The notes under the pieces are model-generated. The model searched no databases, was not told the DNA's origin, and worked only from the letters and a program-made list of their open reading frames with translations. A stretch of 64,000 nucleotides of DNA from Mycobacterium dioxanotrophicus (lineage in GTDB: Bacteria > Actinomycetota > Actinomycetes > Mycobacteriales > Mycobacteriaceae). Each line of letters opens with the position of its first letter. Within the stretch, counting starts at the first letter, position 1. The stretch spans positions 3,968,001 through 4,032,000 of the forward strand of contig NZ_CP020809.1 of NCBI RefSeq assembly GCF_002157835.1, in the 5' to 3' direction. Made by a program: the position numbers and the translations under genes. Shown piece by piece: positions 44,499 through 54,961 of the stretch.

Positions 44499-46052
44499 AT
44501 GCTGACGTTGGGCGCGCTGATCGACGACACGACGCTGGAGTTGACGCTTCTGGTGCCCGGCCCGCCCGGCGCCCTCGACCGTGAAGTGCTGTGGCTGCAC
44601 AACACCGAGCTGCCCGACCCGTCGCCCTACATCCGCGCCACGGAACTGGTACTGACAAACGGCCTCTGGCACAGCACGGTGACGTCCGCCGACTTCGTCG
44701 CCGCCCTGCTACGCGCCCGGGCATCGGGATTGATCTACGGTTTGACGGACCAGACACCAACGACCCCAACGGATCTCGTCGACGCTTGCGCAGCCGCCGA
44801 GTTACCGCTTGCAGCGGTGTCTATCGCGGTGCCGTTCACGGCCATCACCCAGGCCGCCGCCCGCATGCAGACCGAGGCCCGCCAGTCGGCCCTGTCCCGG
44901 CTGGTGCGTCGAGGCAACGCGCTGGCGAGTTCGATCTCCAGAGGCGGCGGTGCCCAAGGCATCCTCGATGTGCTACGCCGCGACCACGATCTGCCGCTAC
45001 TGGTGGTGGACCGCATGGGCCGGCGGCTCGCGGGCACCGTCGTCGACGACGCGCAGATCCACGTCGCGGTCGACGCCCTGAACCGCCACCCGCCGCCGCT
45101 GGAACTCGAGGTGCCCGGAATCGGCACCGCTGCGGTCTATCTCGTCGAGGGTGCGATGGGCGATATCGACGCCGGCCTGTTCTGCCTGCGTCCACTGGCG
45201 GCGCTGCGGCCGGCCGAACAAGATGCGCTCGAGCAGGCGGCGCGTTACCTCAGCCTCGAAGTCACCCGCCAGCAGGCGCTGCAGGCGATCGAATCCCGCT
45301 TCTCCAGCGAATTGCTCGAGATGGTGCTGTCCGGCACGGCCCGCGCTCGTGAGGTCTCGGAACGGTTGCGCGCGTTCGGGATCGACCCGTCGGCGCCGCT
45401 GGCGGTCTACACCGTGGTGGTCGGCAACGACGAGCTCCGGCCGGTCGGCTCGACCGACGAGATCGAGGCGTTCTTCAGCCATCGCGGCATTGCGGCCGTG
45501 GTGATCCCTGGCAGCCAGGACACCGTCGTGGTGTTCGGTTGGCACCAGGATTCCGCAAGCCTGGTACCGCTGGCCGAACACTTGATCCGGGCTCTGGCCA
45601 CCCGGTTCCCCGCCGACCGCACCGTCATCGGCGTCGGAGATCTCGCCGTCGACGCCACCGGGCTGCGGGATCCGTTGATCCGGGCCAGAGAGGTCTGCCA
45701 CGTAATGTGGCGCCGCTCAACCGAATCCCGCGTCGGCACCTACGCCGACGTGGGTACCCACCGCATGCTGCTTGGCCTGCACGACCGGTCGGTGCTGCGC
45801 CGGTTCGCCGACGACATCCTGGGCCCGCTGCGCGTTCACGATGAACAGCACGGCACCGAGTTGGAACGCACACTGCGGACGTTTCTCGGCAACGACGGGC
45901 ACTGGGCCAAGACCGCCGCAGCGCTCTATGTCCATGTGAACACGCTGCGCAACCGCGTCGCCCGGATCAACGAGCTCACCGGCCGCGACGTCACACGCCT
46001 GGAAGACCGCGTCGACCTGTTCCTGGCGTTGGAGGCCGACGCGCTGAGTTAG
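44499..46052 (+). CDS. PucR-family transcriptional regulator
   Basis: A 517-residue regulator. The N-terminal PucR sensory domain (MLTLGALIDDTTLELTLLV) is followed by a GAF-like middle and a C-terminal helix-turn-helix: GHWAKTAAALYVHVNTLRNRVARINELTG. Family members activate purine, allantoin, cyclic imide or other nitrogen-compound genes. ATG 44499 begins the recognisable sensor domain; reading further upstream runs antisense through the permease. It lies at the centre of the permease, deacetylase-fold and amidase genes, so it is probably their activator. Confidence 0.9.
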   Translation: MLTLGALIDDTTLELTLLVPGPPGALDREVLWLHNTELPDPSPYIRATELVLTNGLWHSTVTSADFVAALLRARASGLIYGLTDQTPTTPTDLVDACAAAELPLAAVSIAVPFTAITQAAARMQTEARQSALSRLVRRGNALASSISRGGGAQGILDVLRRDHDLPLLVVDRMGRRLAGTVVDDAQIHVAVDALNRHPPPLELEVPGIGTAAVYLVEGAMGDIDAGLFCLRPLAALRPAEQDALEQAARYLSLEVTRQQALQAIESRFSSELLEMVLSGTARAREVSERLRAFGIDPSAPLAVYTVVVGNDELRPVGSTDEIEAFFSHRGIAAVVIPGSQDTVVVFGWHQDSASLVPLAEHLIRALATRFPADRTVIGVGDLAVDATGLRDPLIRAREVCHVMWRRSTESRVGTYADVGTHRMLLGLHDRSVLRRFADDILGPLRVHDEQHGTELERTLRTFLGNDGHWAKTAAALYVHVNTLRNRVARINELTGRDVTRLEDRVDLFLALEADALS

Positions 46053-46057
46053 CCGGG

Positions 46058-46924
46058 CTACGCCGGGTACACGGCGGGATCGACCAACGGCGGTGTCACC
46101 GTGCGTGGTTCGAGCGCCGGGTCCGCACACACCGCCTCGGCGACATCGCGGCAGCGGGCGAACCGTACGTCGCCGCACTCAAGGGCGTACTCGATGAATC
46201 CGCGCAATGCCAGCATCCGGCCCGGACGACCCGAAAGGAACGGGTGGACACAGAGATTGAACAGGCAGCGATAGTGCCGCATGCCATCCAACTCCGCGCG
46301 CCACATCTCGGCCACCTTCACTGGGGATTCGATCACCGCACCGATGTGGGGATCGGGCAGGTAGGCGTACTGCTCCCAGTCGTCCAGGGACCAGTGCACC
46401 GGCAGCTCCACGATCGGCCCGGCATCGGTGGTGAGCCGGTATGGCCGGTCGTCGCCCATGAGGGAGGAGTCGTAGCGCAGGCCGTGTTCGGCGATGAGCC
46501 CCGGAGTCTGCCAACTGGCACCCCACAGCGCGGCACGGTGACCGGCGATATCGATGCCCTGAGCCGCGAACACGGCCAGCGCCCGTTCGAAGTCGGCGCG
46601 TTCCTCGGCGGCGGTCATGGCCACCGGCGAGCGGTGACTGTAAGAGTGGTGGGCGACCTCGTGTCCGCGTTCAACGATGGACGCCGCCAGCCCGGGCCGG
46701 TGTTCGGCAACCCACCCTGGCACGAAAAAGGTGGCGGGTACGGTCAATTCGTCGAGCAGGTCGAGGATGCGCGGCACGCCGACGTCCGGCCCGTAGGACT
46801 GGTGCGACATCGCCATCATGTGTGCGCCATAGTGGTGCCCCTCGGCGAGGATCGGTGTCTCCGCATCGACGTCGAAGGTCAAGGTGGCCACCGCACTCGC
46901 GCCGCCGTGCCACGGCGCCGTCAC
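46058..46924 (-). CDS. Polysaccharide-deacetylase-fold hydrolase (allantoinase/cyclic imidase-like)
   Basis: A 288-residue NodB-type enzyme. The metal-binding Asp is in TLTFDVDAET and the His pair in HEVAHHSYSHRSP; RYDSSLMGDDRPYR and ELPVHWSLDDWEQYAY are typical of the soluble cytoplasmic branch that includes PuuE allantoinase and cyclic imide hydrolases rather than peptidoglycan deacetylases. No signal peptide is present, in keeping with a cytoplasmic ring-opening role. It is coupled by ATGA to the Old Yellow Enzyme gene upstream. Confidence 0.85.
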   Translation of the reverse strand: MTAPWHGGASAVATLTFDVDAETPILAEGHHYGAHMMAMSHQSYGPDVGVPRILDLLDELTVPATFFVPGWVAEHRPGLAASIVERGHEVAHHSYSHRSPVAMTAAEERADFERALAVFAAQGIDIAGHRAALWGASWQTPGLIAEHGLRYDSSLMGDDRPYRLTTDAGPIVELPVHWSLDDWEQYAYLPDPHIGAVIESPVKVAEMWRAELDGMRHYRCLFNLCVHPFLSGRPGRMLALRGFIEYALECGDVRFARCRDVAEAVCADPALEPRTVTPPLVDPAVYPA

Positions 46925-48042
46925 CGGTCGGCCCGCCAGACCCGGGCGTTGGCGATCGTCGCCATCGGCGAGAGCATGCCGTGATCGAACGGATCCAGCG
47001 CTTGCCCGGCCGAAAGACGCTGCGGCAGGTCGGGGTTCGCCAACGCCCCACGACCGACCGACAACAGGTCGGCATGCCCGCCGTCGAGCACGTCAGCAGC
47101 CTGCCCATGGTCGTGCATGCCGCCGTTGGCCATCACCGGAAGCCCGGTCACCTCACGCGCGACCGCCGTGATGGTGCGCCCATCGCCTAACCGCGCGGTG
47201 TCGATGAAGTCACGGCCCTCGCTGGCGATGTGCAGATAGTCGGCACCGCACAAGGCACCGAAGATCACCTCGGCCTCGTCAACCCCACCGGGCCAGCGGT
47301 ACGCGAAGTCGTTGACCTTGGTCTGCGACAGCCGCACCCCGATCAATACCTCCATGCCGATCCGCGCTCGGATCGCCGCCAAAACCTGCGCGGTGAGCCG
47401 AATGCGGTTCTGCACATTACCGCCGTACCCATCGGCTCGGCAGTTTGTATAGGTGGTGAGGAACTGATCGAGCAGATACCCGTTGGCGGCGTGGATTTCG
47501 ACGCCGTCGAAGCCGGCGGAGCGGGCGCGTTGCGCTGCGGCGACGAACTCTGCGACCACCGCATCGATGTCATCGTGATCCATCTCTCGGGGCGTGGGCC
47601 ACCGACCGGAGCCGCCGTACTCCTCGAGCATCGCACCGGGCGGGCGCACGGCCGAGGGTGCGATGGTGCCGGCACTCTGCGAGTTGCCCTGCGACAACGC
47701 TCCGGCGTGCATGAGCTGCGCCACGATCGGAGCACCTGCGGCATGCACCGCCGCGGTCACCCGGCGCCAGCCCGTCACATGGCTATCGACGGCCAGGCCG
47801 GGCTGGTTGAGATAGCCCTGACTGTGGGTGGTGTCGGTGTAGATGCCCTCGGTGATCACCAAACCGAAACCGCCACGCGCGAATTCGGCGTAATAGTCGG
47901 CCATCGCTTCGGTTGGGGTGCCGTCCGGCGCGGCTGACACCCGGGTCATCGGTGCGACGGCAAACCGATTCGTCAGCCTCAGCGCGCCGAGGTGCACCGC
48001 GCTCAGCGCGGGGTGCCGCGTCTGCGTGTGATTGGTGGTCAT
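46921..48042 (-). CDS. NADH:flavin oxidoreductase, Old Yellow Enzyme family
   Basis: A 373-residue FMN-binding TIM barrel. The substrate-binding His/Asn pair appears in EIHAANGYLLDQFLTTYTNCRADGYGG, the N-terminus has LGALRLTNRFAVAPMTR, and phosphate binding is in PVMANGGMHD. Such enzymes reduce activated C=C bonds. ATG 48042 overlaps the DUF1989 gene stop and matches the family opening. It forms a three-gene minus-strand unit with DUF1989 and the deacetylase-fold gene. Confidence 0.9.
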   Translation of the reverse strand: MTTNHTQTRHPALSAVHLGALRLTNRFAVAPMTRVSAAPDGTPTEAMADYYAEFARGGFGLVITEGIYTDTTHSQGYLNQPGLAVDSHVTGWRRVTAAVHAAGAPIVAQLMHAGALSQGNSQSAGTIAPSAVRPPGAMLEEYGGSGRWPTPREMDHDDIDAVVAEFVAAAQRARSAGFDGVEIHAANGYLLDQFLTTYTNCRADGYGGNVQNRIRLTAQVLAAIRARIGMEVLIGVRLSQTKVNDFAYRWPGGVDEAEVIFGALCGADYLHIASEGRDFIDTARLGDGRTITAVAREVTGLPVMANGGMHDHGQAADVLDGGHADLLSVGRGALANPDLPQRLSAGQALDPFDHGMLSPMATIANARVWRADR

Positions 48043-48662
48043 GCGATCTTCTCCTGCACTCGTGTCAGTTCGATGACGAGCGGCGTGGGGCGATGCCCGT
48101 TGATGCCGTTGAGGTCCATGGGGCACGCCGACACCACCACCACGCAGTCCATGACCGCTTCGAATACGACGGCGTCGCCGGGCCGGCTCACGGCGGGCAA
48201 CCACGACAGCGCACCGCCGTCGGCGACCGGGATGTTCATGAACACGTTCACCGGCTGGGGTACGTCGACTGCACTCAACCCCAGCTGTCCCAGGGCATCT
48301 CGCAGATTCACCGCGCAGGATGGATGACCCGCAACGCCGAGTGCACGATATCGTTCGGTGTCACACGCGGCGATCAGCATGTCGTGGATGCCCGGTGAGG
48401 TGTCGTCCACCAATGCCAGGATCGGCCTGCGCCGGTTGGTGACGAAGTTTTCCCCCACCTGGGGAAACAGTCTGCCGGTTGTGGTGCGGGTATGCGACGC
48501 GCTCAGATATTCGGCCATATCGCCTGTCGTGTAAGCGAATACATCGCCGACCTGACCGCCTTCGGCATCGATCACCCGCAGCCGATCCCCTTGCCGCAGG
48601 GTCACGGCCTGACCGGAACCGGCGGGCACCGTCGTTCTACTTGTCGTGTTGGTCAACTCCAT
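48039..48662 (-). CDS. DUF1989 (urea carboxylase-associated family) protein
   Basis: A 207-residue protein of the family named from its association with urea carboxylase genes. Conserved features are the start TTVPAGSGQAVTLRQGDRLRVID, DMLIAACDTERY and CAVNLRDAL with Cys residues that may bind metal, and FMNIPVADGGALSWLP. Its biochemical role is unsettled; it recurs with nitrogen-compound catabolism. ATG 48662 is chosen over 48728 because homology-like sequence starts there. It is first in the minus-strand unit. Confidence 0.85.
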   Translation of the reverse strand: MELTNTTSRTTVPAGSGQAVTLRQGDRLRVIDAEGGQVGDVFAYTTGDMAEYLSASHTRTTTGRLFPQVGENFVTNRRRPILALVDDTSPGIHDMLIAACDTERYRALGVAGHPSCAVNLRDALGQLGLSAVDVPQPVNVFMNIPVADGGALSWLPAVSRPGDAVVFEAVMDCVVVVSACPMDLNGINGHRPTPLVIELTRVQEKIA

Positions 48663-48826
48663 AGCTCGCCATTCAAGCGAGCCCGGCGGCCCTCGCCCAA
48701 TGGTTGTTTCTCCACCGCTGGGGTGCAACCGATGGATATTCGTCCATATCGCCGCATCCGCGGACCTACCTAGTGTTCACGGTCACAACCCGCTGGCCCC
48801 GTGCCGCGGCCAAGCGAAGGAGACCT

Positions 48827-49432
48827 ATGGATTGCCTGGATGTCACAGTCATCGATGCCGCAGAACTGTCGGCGCGCAAGGCTTTCGGGCTGCTCAAAGC
48901 GGCCGTGGTGCCGCGGCCCATCGCCTGGACGTCGACCATGAGCCCAGACGGCGTCGCCAACCTGGCGCCGTTCAGCTTCTTCACGGTGGTGTCGTCCCAG
49001 CCGCCGCTGGTACTGCTGAGCCTCGAATACCTGGCCACCGGCCGACTCAAGGACAGTGCCGCCAACATCGAAGCCACGGGTGAGTTCGTGGTCAACATCG
49101 CGCCAGCAGCCATGGCGTCGGCCGTCGAACTCACCAGTGTGCAGGTCGACGCGTCGGTCGACGAATTCGAGCTGGCGAGCGTGACACCGCTGCCATGCCG
49201 CCACGTCCGGCCGCCGCGGCTCGCGGAATCACCTATCAGCCTGGAATGCCGCCTGCACAGCACCGTTCAGCCCGGCAGCGACCGGCTGGTGATCGGTGAG
49301 GTGGTTGCCTTCCACCTCGACCGTCGCGTACTGGATGCCGACGGCCGGGTGGAGATCGCCCGGCTCGACCCGCTCGCCCGCACCGCAGCACATTTCGCCC
49401 GTCTGCAGCCACTCTTCCAGGAGGAGCTGTGA
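48827..49432 (+). CDS. Flavin reductase/FMN-binding split-barrel protein
   Basis: A 201-residue FMN-binding protein of the flavin-reductase-like group: VVPRPIAWTSTMSPDGVANLAPFSFFTVVSSQPPLVLLSLE is diagnostic, and the dimer domain ends DGRVEIARLDPLARTAAHFARL. It may supply reduced flavin or act directly as an oxidoreductase. AAGGAGA (48817-48823) precedes ATG 48827. It is first in a coupled plus-strand operon with an MFS transporter and an amidase, divergent from the DUF1989 unit. Confidence 0.88.
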   Translation: MDCLDVTVIDAAELSARKAFGLLKAAVVPRPIAWTSTMSPDGVANLAPFSFFTVVSSQPPLVLLSLEYLATGRLKDSAANIEATGEFVVNIAPAAMASAVELTSVQVDASVDEFELASVTPLPCRHVRPPRLAESPISLECRLHSTVQPGSDRLVIGEVVAFHLDRRVLDADGRVEIARLDPLARTAAHFARLQPLFQEEL

Positions 49433-50778
49433 TGTCCCACGTCATCGACGACGGACCGTTGACCGCCTTTCACAAGCGGCTCACCGTGTTCTCTGCAGGC
49501 GGACCGTTCCTCGACGGATTCGCGCTGACCATCATCGGCATCGCGTTCGTCTCCATGAAGAGCCAGTTGAGCCTCGACTCGGTCAGCGTAGGACTGGTGG
49601 GGGCCGCGGCCCTGATCGGAATCTTTGTGGGCGGCTTGGTTTTCGGCTATGTCACCGACCGCGTCGGCCGCAAGGTCATGTATATCGCCGACCTGTCCGT
49701 GTTGGTCGTGGTGTCCATCGCCTCGGCATTCGTGACCGACGCGTGGCAGTTGGTGATCCTGCGGTTCCTTCTCGGCGTGGCAATCGGCGCGGACTATCCG
49801 ATCGCCAGTTCGCTTCTGGCCGAGTTCATCCCGAGTCGCTACCGCGGCAGGCTGCTCGGCTCGCTGTTCGTGGTGTGGGCAGCGGGCGCAGCGGCCGCGG
49901 CGGCGGTGGGCTGGGTGCTGTCGACGCTGGGCCCTGACGCCTGGCGGTTCATGCTCGCCAGCCCGGCGGTATTCGGCATCATCACCCTGCTGATGCGCGC
50001 CGGGACACCGGAATCGCCGCGGTGGCTGCTCAGCAAGGGCCGCGAGGCCGAGGCACTCGAGGTATGCCGACAAGTCTGGGGTCCCCAGGCCGACACGTCG
50101 CTCATCCCGGCTGAGCCGCCCGCCACGTCGTATTCGGAGCTCTTCCGCGGCATCTATCTGCGCAGGGTCATCTTCGTCGGGATGTTCTTCACCGCGCACG
50201 TGATTCCCTTGTTCGCGGTGTACACCTTCGGGCCGGACATCCTCGCGCAGATGGGCGTCGGTGAACACAACGTGTACGTGGCCGAGTTGGTGATCAGCGT
50301 GCTGTTTCTGGTGGGTGGCGTCCCGGGACTTCTGCTGGTCGACAAGATCGGGCGCAAACCGTTGCTGCTGTGGACTTTTGCCGTCATGAGTGCGGCGTTC
50401 GTCGTCATGGCCACCAACCCGCAGGCGCCCGCCGTCGTCCTGTTCGCGATGCTCGCGCTGTACGAGATCACGTCAGGGGCGTGCAATTTCATCGAGATCA
50501 TCTACCCGAATGAGCTGTTTCCCACCGCAGTACGGGCCAGCGCCACCGGTACCGTCGTCGCGATCAGCCGCATCGGCTCGGCCATCAGCACGTTCGTATT
50601 GCCGCTCGTCCTCACCGGCACCGGACTCGGCGGTGTCATGTGGCTTCTGGCCGTCGTCAACGTGATCGGTCTTGTGGTCACCGTGCTCCTCGGTGAGGAG
50701 ACCCGCGGGCGCGCATTGTCCGACACCTCGGCGGCGGGCCCGTCCCGCACACCGGTGACCGGCGGCGTCGACGCATGA
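49432..50778 (+). CDS. MFS transporter (metabolite:H+ symporter type)
   Basis: A 449-residue protein with twelve predicted membrane segments. The loop 2-3 motif is GYVTDRVGRKVMYIADL, and GVAIGADYPIASSLLAEFIPSRYRGRLLGSLF is the strongly conserved segment 4-5 region of sugar- or acid-porter-like MFS members. A second copy, VDKIGRKPLLL, marks the C-terminal half. Import of an organic acid or a heterocycle breakdown product is likely. Its ATG overlaps the flavin reductase stop by one base. Confidence 0.9.
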   Translation: MSHVIDDGPLTAFHKRLTVFSAGGPFLDGFALTIIGIAFVSMKSQLSLDSVSVGLVGAAALIGIFVGGLVFGYVTDRVGRKVMYIADLSVLVVVSIASAFVTDAWQLVILRFLLGVAIGADYPIASSLLAEFIPSRYRGRLLGSLFVVWAAGAAAAAAVGWVLSTLGPDAWRFMLASPAVFGIITLLMRAGTPESPRWLLSKGREAEALEVCRQVWGPQADTSLIPAEPPATSYSELFRGIYLRRVIFVGMFFTAHVIPLFAVYTFGPDILAQMGVGEHNVYVAELVISVLFLVGGVPGLLLVDKIGRKPLLLWTFAVMSAAFVVMATNPQAPAVVLFAMLALYEITSGACNFIEIIYPNELFPTAVRASATGTVVAISRIGSAISTFVLPLVLTGTGLGGVMWLLAVVNVIGLVVTVLLGEETRGRALSDTSAAGPSRTPVTGGVDA

Positions 50779-52082
50779 CGTCCCACATCGCCGCGGAACG
50801 ATGTGAGCGCTCGCTGGCCCGGGCCGCCACCGCGGCGGCCCGATCGGCACTGATCACGACCACCTCCCAGCGCGCGGTCTACGAGGCCGAGCTCAGTGAC
50901 GCCCGGCGCCGCGCCGGACGAGCACGCAGCGAACTCGACGGGACGCCGATCGTGTGGAAGGACCTTTTCGACGTCGCAGGCACCACCACGACCTGTGGAT
51001 CGGCGGTCGCGGCGCACCGATCCCCCGCGCGGGTCGACAGTGCCCTGGTCCGCCGGGCCGGCAGGCTCGGACTGGTCACCATCGCGAAGGCCAACCTCAG
51101 CGAGTTCGCGTTCTCCGGGCTCGGTGTCAATCGGCATTTCGGGACCCCGATCAATCCGATCGACGCCGCGTTGGTGCCGGGCGGCTCGTCGTCGGGCTCC
51201 GCCGTCGCGGTGACCACCGGTGTCGCGCCACTGGCAGTCGGCACCGACACCTCGGGCTCCGTACGCGTTCCGGCGGCGTTCTGCGGCTGCGTCGGCTTTC
51301 GCGCCAGCCGGAACCGCTACGGCCCCAACGACTTCGCGCCACTATCCCCGACGCTGGACTGCGTCGGAGTGCTGGCGACCGACGTCGGACTGATCCGCAC
51401 CCTGGATCGGTTGTTGGCGGGTGGCCAACCGCGGCCCCATGCCGGTGATGCCCCACGGTACGTCATCCCGGCAGGTGAATGGGTCGATGACTGCACACCC
51501 GGGGTGCGCACCGCGTTCGCAGCCGCGATCGACGCGCTACGGAGCCAAGGGTTTTCGGTGACCACCCGACGCATCGCCGCGCTGGACACCGCTCAGCAAC
51601 TGCTGGATACCCACGGCACGCTCGTCGGAGCCGAGGCGTATGAGCGCTACGGTCATCTGGCCTGCGCAGCCGGCATCGAGTCGGCCACCCGACGACGCCT
51701 GCGGCACAATGCGCATTTGGACACCGGCCCGGTGCGCGCGGCGATGCCTGCGCTGCGCCGCCAGTTCGGCGCGGAACTCCAGGATGCCCTGCTGCTGTGC
51801 CCGACCGTGCGCCACGAGCCGCCCACCGTCGACGCACTGCTGGCCTGCGAGGACCGATACGACTCCGCCAACGCCAGCACACTGCGCACCACGATGGCTC
51901 TCAGCTACCTGGGCACGTGCGGGATATCCCTGCCACTTGCGCGAAATGGCATACCGTTGCCGATCGGGTTGCTGATCTCCGCGCCGCATGGCGCCGACGA
52001 GGACCTTCTCGCTCAGGCCGCGCTGGTGACCCGGTACACGTCGTACACACCCTCGACGTTGCGGACCACGCTCAGCAGATGA
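50775..52082 (+). CDS. Amidase-signature amidase, pucR cluster
   Basis: A 435-residue amidase. The triad is Lys62 ([12 protein letters not shown]), the cis-Ser in [10 protein letters not shown] (about 138) and nucleophile Ser162 in [14 protein letters not shown]. It is about as long as the operon amidase at 30 kb but clearly different in sequence, so they are not recent copies. It is coupled to the transporter (ATGA). Its last 70 nt overlap the 3' end of relA on the other strand, so C-terminal residues [14 protein letters not shown] are encoded opposite the RelA C-terminus. Confidence 0.9.
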   Translation: MTSHIAAERCERSLARAATAAARSALITTTSQRAVYEAELSDARRRAGRARSELDGTPIVWKDLFDVAGTTTTCGSAVAAHRSPARVDSALVRRAGRLGLVTIAKANLSEFAFSGLGVNRHFGTPINPIDAALVPGGSSSGSAVAVTTGVAPLAVGTDTSGSVRVPAAFCGCVGFRASRNRYGPNDFAPLSPTLDCVGVLATDVGLIRTLDRLLAGGQPRPHAGDAPRYVIPAGEWVDDCTPGVRTAFAAAIDALRSQGFSVTTRRIAALDTAQQLLDTHGTLVGAEAYERYGHLACAAGIESATRRRLRHNAHLDTGPVRAAMPALRRQFGAELQDALLLCPTVRHEPPTVDALLACEDRYDSANASTLRTTMALSYLGTCGISLPLARNGIPLPIGLLISAPHGADEDLLAQAALVTRYTSYTPSTLRTTLSR

Positions 52083-54361
52083 CCCAGGTGCTTCGGGTCA
52101 CCCATCTCGAACGTGAACCGGCTGATGGCCACCCGGTCGTTGGAAGTGGTGACCGAGGCCGAGAGGATGTTGACCTTCTCGTCGGCCAGCACCCGCGTGA
52201 CGTCAGAGAGCAGCCGGTGCCGGTCGAGCGCCTCCACCTGGATCGCCACCAGGAAGACCGACGACGGTGACGGCGCCCACTGCACATCGATGATGCGCTC
52301 CGACTGTTCTTGCAGCGACGCCGCATTCGTGCAGTCGGTGCGGTGCACGCTGACTCCGCCGCCGCGGGTGACAAAGCCCATGATGGTGTCGCCGGGCACC
52401 GGCGTGCAGCACTTGGCCAGCTTGGTGAGCACACCGGGCGCACCCGGCACGGCCACACCGGTGTCATCGGTGGTGCGCTGCCGGACCGGCATGTTCGCCG
52501 GGGTGGACCGCTCGGCGAGCTCGTCCTCGGCCGCGTCGTCGCCGCCGAACTGCGCCAGCAGCCGCTGCACCACATGGCGCGCCGAGACGTGACCCTCACC
52601 GACCGCGGTGTAGAGCGCCGACACATCGGTGTAGCGCAGCTCGCGGGCCAGCGCGCCCATGGTCTCGCCGGTCATCAAGCGCTGCAACGGAAGTCCACCA
52701 CGCCGGACTTCGCGCGCGATGGCGTCCTTGCCGGACTCGAGAGCTTCCTCGCGGCGCTCCTTGGCGAACCACTGCCGGATCTTGGCCTTGGCGCGGGGCG
52801 ACACCACGAAGCTCTGCCAGTCGCGCGAGGGCCCGGCGTTGGGTGCCTTCGAGGTGAAAACCTCGACCACTTCCCCGTTTTCGAGCTTGCGCTCCAGCGC
52901 CACCAGCCGGCCGTTGACCCGCGCGCCGATACAGCGGTGCCCCACCTCGGTGTGCACGGCGTAGGCGAAGTCCACCGGGGTGGAGCCGGTCGGCAGGGTG
53001 ATCACGTCCCCCTTGGGGGTGAACACGAAGAGTTCCTGGGCCGCAAGGTCGTACCGCAGCGACTCCAGGAATTCGCCCGGGTCGGCGGCCTCCCGCTGCC
53101 AGTCGAGAAGCTGGCGCATCCAGGCCATGTCGTCGATCTCGGTAGAGGCGTGCGGATGCGGAACCCCGTTGCGGCCCTTGGCTTCCTTGTACCGCCAGTG
53201 CGCGGCGATGCCGTACTCGGCGGTGCGGTGCATGTCCCGGGTGCGGATCTGCACCTCCAGCGGCTTGCCCTCCGGGCCGACGACGGTGGTGTGCAGCGAC
53301 TGGTAGACGCCGTATCGCGGCTGGGCGATGTAGTCCTTGAAACGCCCCGCCATCGGCTGCCACAGCGAGTGCACCACGCCGACCGCGGCGTAACAGTCCC
53401 GGATCTCGTCGCAGAGGATCCGCACCCCGACCAGGTCGTGGATGTCGTCGAAGTCGCGACCCTTGACGATCATCTTCTGGTAGATCGACCAATAGTGCTT
53501 GGGCCTGCCCTCGACGACCGCGTTGATCTTCATGGCTGACAGCGCCACCCCGATCTCGGCGCGCACCTTGGCGAGATAGGTGTCGCGTGACGGCGCCCGG
53601 TCGGCGACCAGACGCACGATCTCCTCGTACTTCTTGGGGTGCAGAATCGCGAACGACAGGTCTTCGAGTTCCCACTTGACCGTCGCCATCCCCAGCCGGT
53701 GGGCAAGCGGGGCAATGACTTCCAGTGTCTCGCGGGCCTTGCGGGCCTGCTTCTCCGGCGGCAGGAAGCGCATAGTGCGCATGTTGTGCAGCCGGTCGGC
53801 GACCTTGATCACCAGCACGCGCGGGTCGCGGGCCATCGCGATGATCATCTTGCGGATGGTCTCGCCTTCGGCGGCCGAGCCCAGCACCACCTTGTCGAGC
53901 TTGGTGACGCCGTCGACCAGGTGGCCGACCTCGCTGCCGAACTCGGCGGTCAGCGCCTCCAGCGTGTAGCCGGTGTCCTCGACCGTATCGTGCAGCAGCG
54001 CGGCCACCAGCGTCGTGGTGTCCATCCCGAGCTCGGCCAGGATGTTGGCCACCGCCAGCGGATGGGTGATGTACGGATCGCCGGACTTGCGCATCTGGTC
54101 GGCGTGCCGCTTGTCGGCGACGTCATAGGCGCGCTGCAGCAGCTGCAGATCGGCCTTCGGGTAGATCTCGCGGTGCACCGCCACCAACGGCTCGAGCACC
54201 GGGTTCACGGCACTGCGCTGCGCCGTCATCCGTCGGGCCAACCGAGCGCGCACGCGGCGCGACGCGCTGGTCTTGGCAACGTCGGCCGGGGTCGGCGCGG
54301 GCGGCGTCGGTGGAGACTGCACGGCTTGAGCGGTACCGGGATCGTCGGCCATCGCCGTCAC
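52013..54361 (-). CDS. relA: Bifunctional (p)ppGpp synthetase/hydrolase
   Basis: A 782-residue Rel protein that makes and degrades the stringent-response alarmone. The hydrolase HD site is intact (His100 in YITHPLAV, His124-Asp125 in [17 protein letters not shown]). The synthetase region has [17 protein letters not shown] and [19 protein letters not shown], then come the TGS domain ([26 protein letters not shown] shape) and the C-terminal ACT domain. Both activities are predicted to be functional, as expected for the sole Rel of mycobacteria. It ends the conserved secD-secF-lipoprotein-apt-relA run. Confidence 0.98.
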   Translation of the reverse strand: MTAMADDPGTAQAVQSPPTPPAPTPADVAKTSASRRVRARLARRMTAQRSAVNPVLEPLVAVHREIYPKADLQLLQRAYDVADKRHADQMRKSGDPYITHPLAVANILAELGMDTTTLVAALLHDTVEDTGYTLEALTAEFGSEVGHLVDGVTKLDKVVLGSAAEGETIRKMIIAMARDPRVLVIKVADRLHNMRTMRFLPPEKQARKARETLEVIAPLAHRLGMATVKWELEDLSFAILHPKKYEEIVRLVADRAPSRDTYLAKVRAEIGVALSAMKINAVVEGRPKHYWSIYQKMIVKGRDFDDIHDLVGVRILCDEIRDCYAAVGVVHSLWQPMAGRFKDYIAQPRYGVYQSLHTTVVGPEGKPLEVQIRTRDMHRTAEYGIAAHWRYKEAKGRNGVPHPHASTEIDDMAWMRQLLDWQREAADPGEFLESLRYDLAAQELFVFTPKGDVITLPTGSTPVDFAYAVHTEVGHRCIGARVNGRLVALERKLENGEVVEVFTSKAPNAGPSRDWQSFVVSPRAKAKIRQWFAKERREEALESGKDAIAREVRRGGLPLQRLMTGETMGALARELRYTDVSALYTAVGEGHVSARHVVQRLLAQFGGDDAAEDELAERSTPANMPVRQRTTDDTGVAVPGAPGVLTKLAKCCTPVPGDTIMGFVTRGGGVSVHRTDCTNAASLQEQSERIIDVQWAPSPSSVFLVAIQVEALDRHRLLSDVTRVLADEKVNILSASVTTSNDRVAISRFTFEMGDPKHLGHLLSVVRNVEGVYDVYRVTSAA

Positions 54362-54409
54362 CTCCTGCTGTTCATCCCCACCTGTTCATCCAGAGTTCGA
54401 GGATATCTC

Positions 54410-54961
54410 TCAGACCGTGTGCAGGCTGCTAACCGGCAGGGGTGCCACCGCGCCGCGGCCGCGCAATTCGGTCAACTCCAGTACCACCGCGGCCCCGGTC
54501 ACCCGGGCGCCGCTGGCCGTGAGGAGCTTGACCGCGGCTCCCAATGTCCCGCCGGTGGCCAGCACATCGTCGATGATGACAACGTCACGCCCGGCGATAT
54601 CAATCCCCTCGGCGGGGATCTCCAGGGTCGCCGTGCCGTATTCCAGCTGGTAGGTGGCACTGTGCACCGGCGGCGGCAGCTTTCCGCCCTTGCGCACGGC
54701 GAGCACACCGATGCCCAGCCGGGTCGCGACGGCCGCGCCCAGCAGGAAGCCACGTGCGTCCAGGCCGGCCACCAGGTCCGCCCCGGCAGCGCTGGCCGCG
54801 AGCGCGTCGGTGACCGCGCAGAGCCCGGCGGCGTCGGCGAGCAGCGGCGTCAGGTCCTTGAACTGCACACCGGGCTCCGGAAAATCGGCGACCTCCCGGG
54901 TCATCGACGCCACCAGCCGTGAAATATCGGAGATCTGAGGCCGTTCGCGATCGCCGGTCAC
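54410..54961 (-). CDS. apt: Adenine phosphoribosyltransferase
   Basis: A 183-residue type I phosphoribosyltransferase salvaging adenine to AMP. The PRPP-binding motif is [30 protein letters not shown] and [14 protein letters not shown] are the other Apt signatures. GTG 54961 overlaps the lipoprotein stop (GTGA). Longer readings of the frame run through the lipoprotein gene and are not coding. Its pairing with relA links purine salvage with alarmone control, as in many actinobacteria. Confidence 0.96.
   Translation of the reverse strand: MTGDRERPQISDISRLVASMTREVADFPEPGVQFKDLTPLLADAAGLCAVTDALAASAAGADLVAGLDARGFLLGAAVATRLGIGVLAVRKGGKLPPPVHSATYQLEYGTATLEIPAEGIDIAGRDVVIIDDVLATGGTLGAAVKLLTASGARVTGAAVVLELTELRGRGAVAPLPVSSLHTV

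Noticed and set aside
42960..52082. The PucR cluster as a classical purine (urate/allantoin) pathway
   Set aside because: No uricase, HIU hydrolase, OHCU decarboxylase, allantoate amidohydrolase or urease gene is present; the deacetylase-fold enzyme alone does not justify that label.
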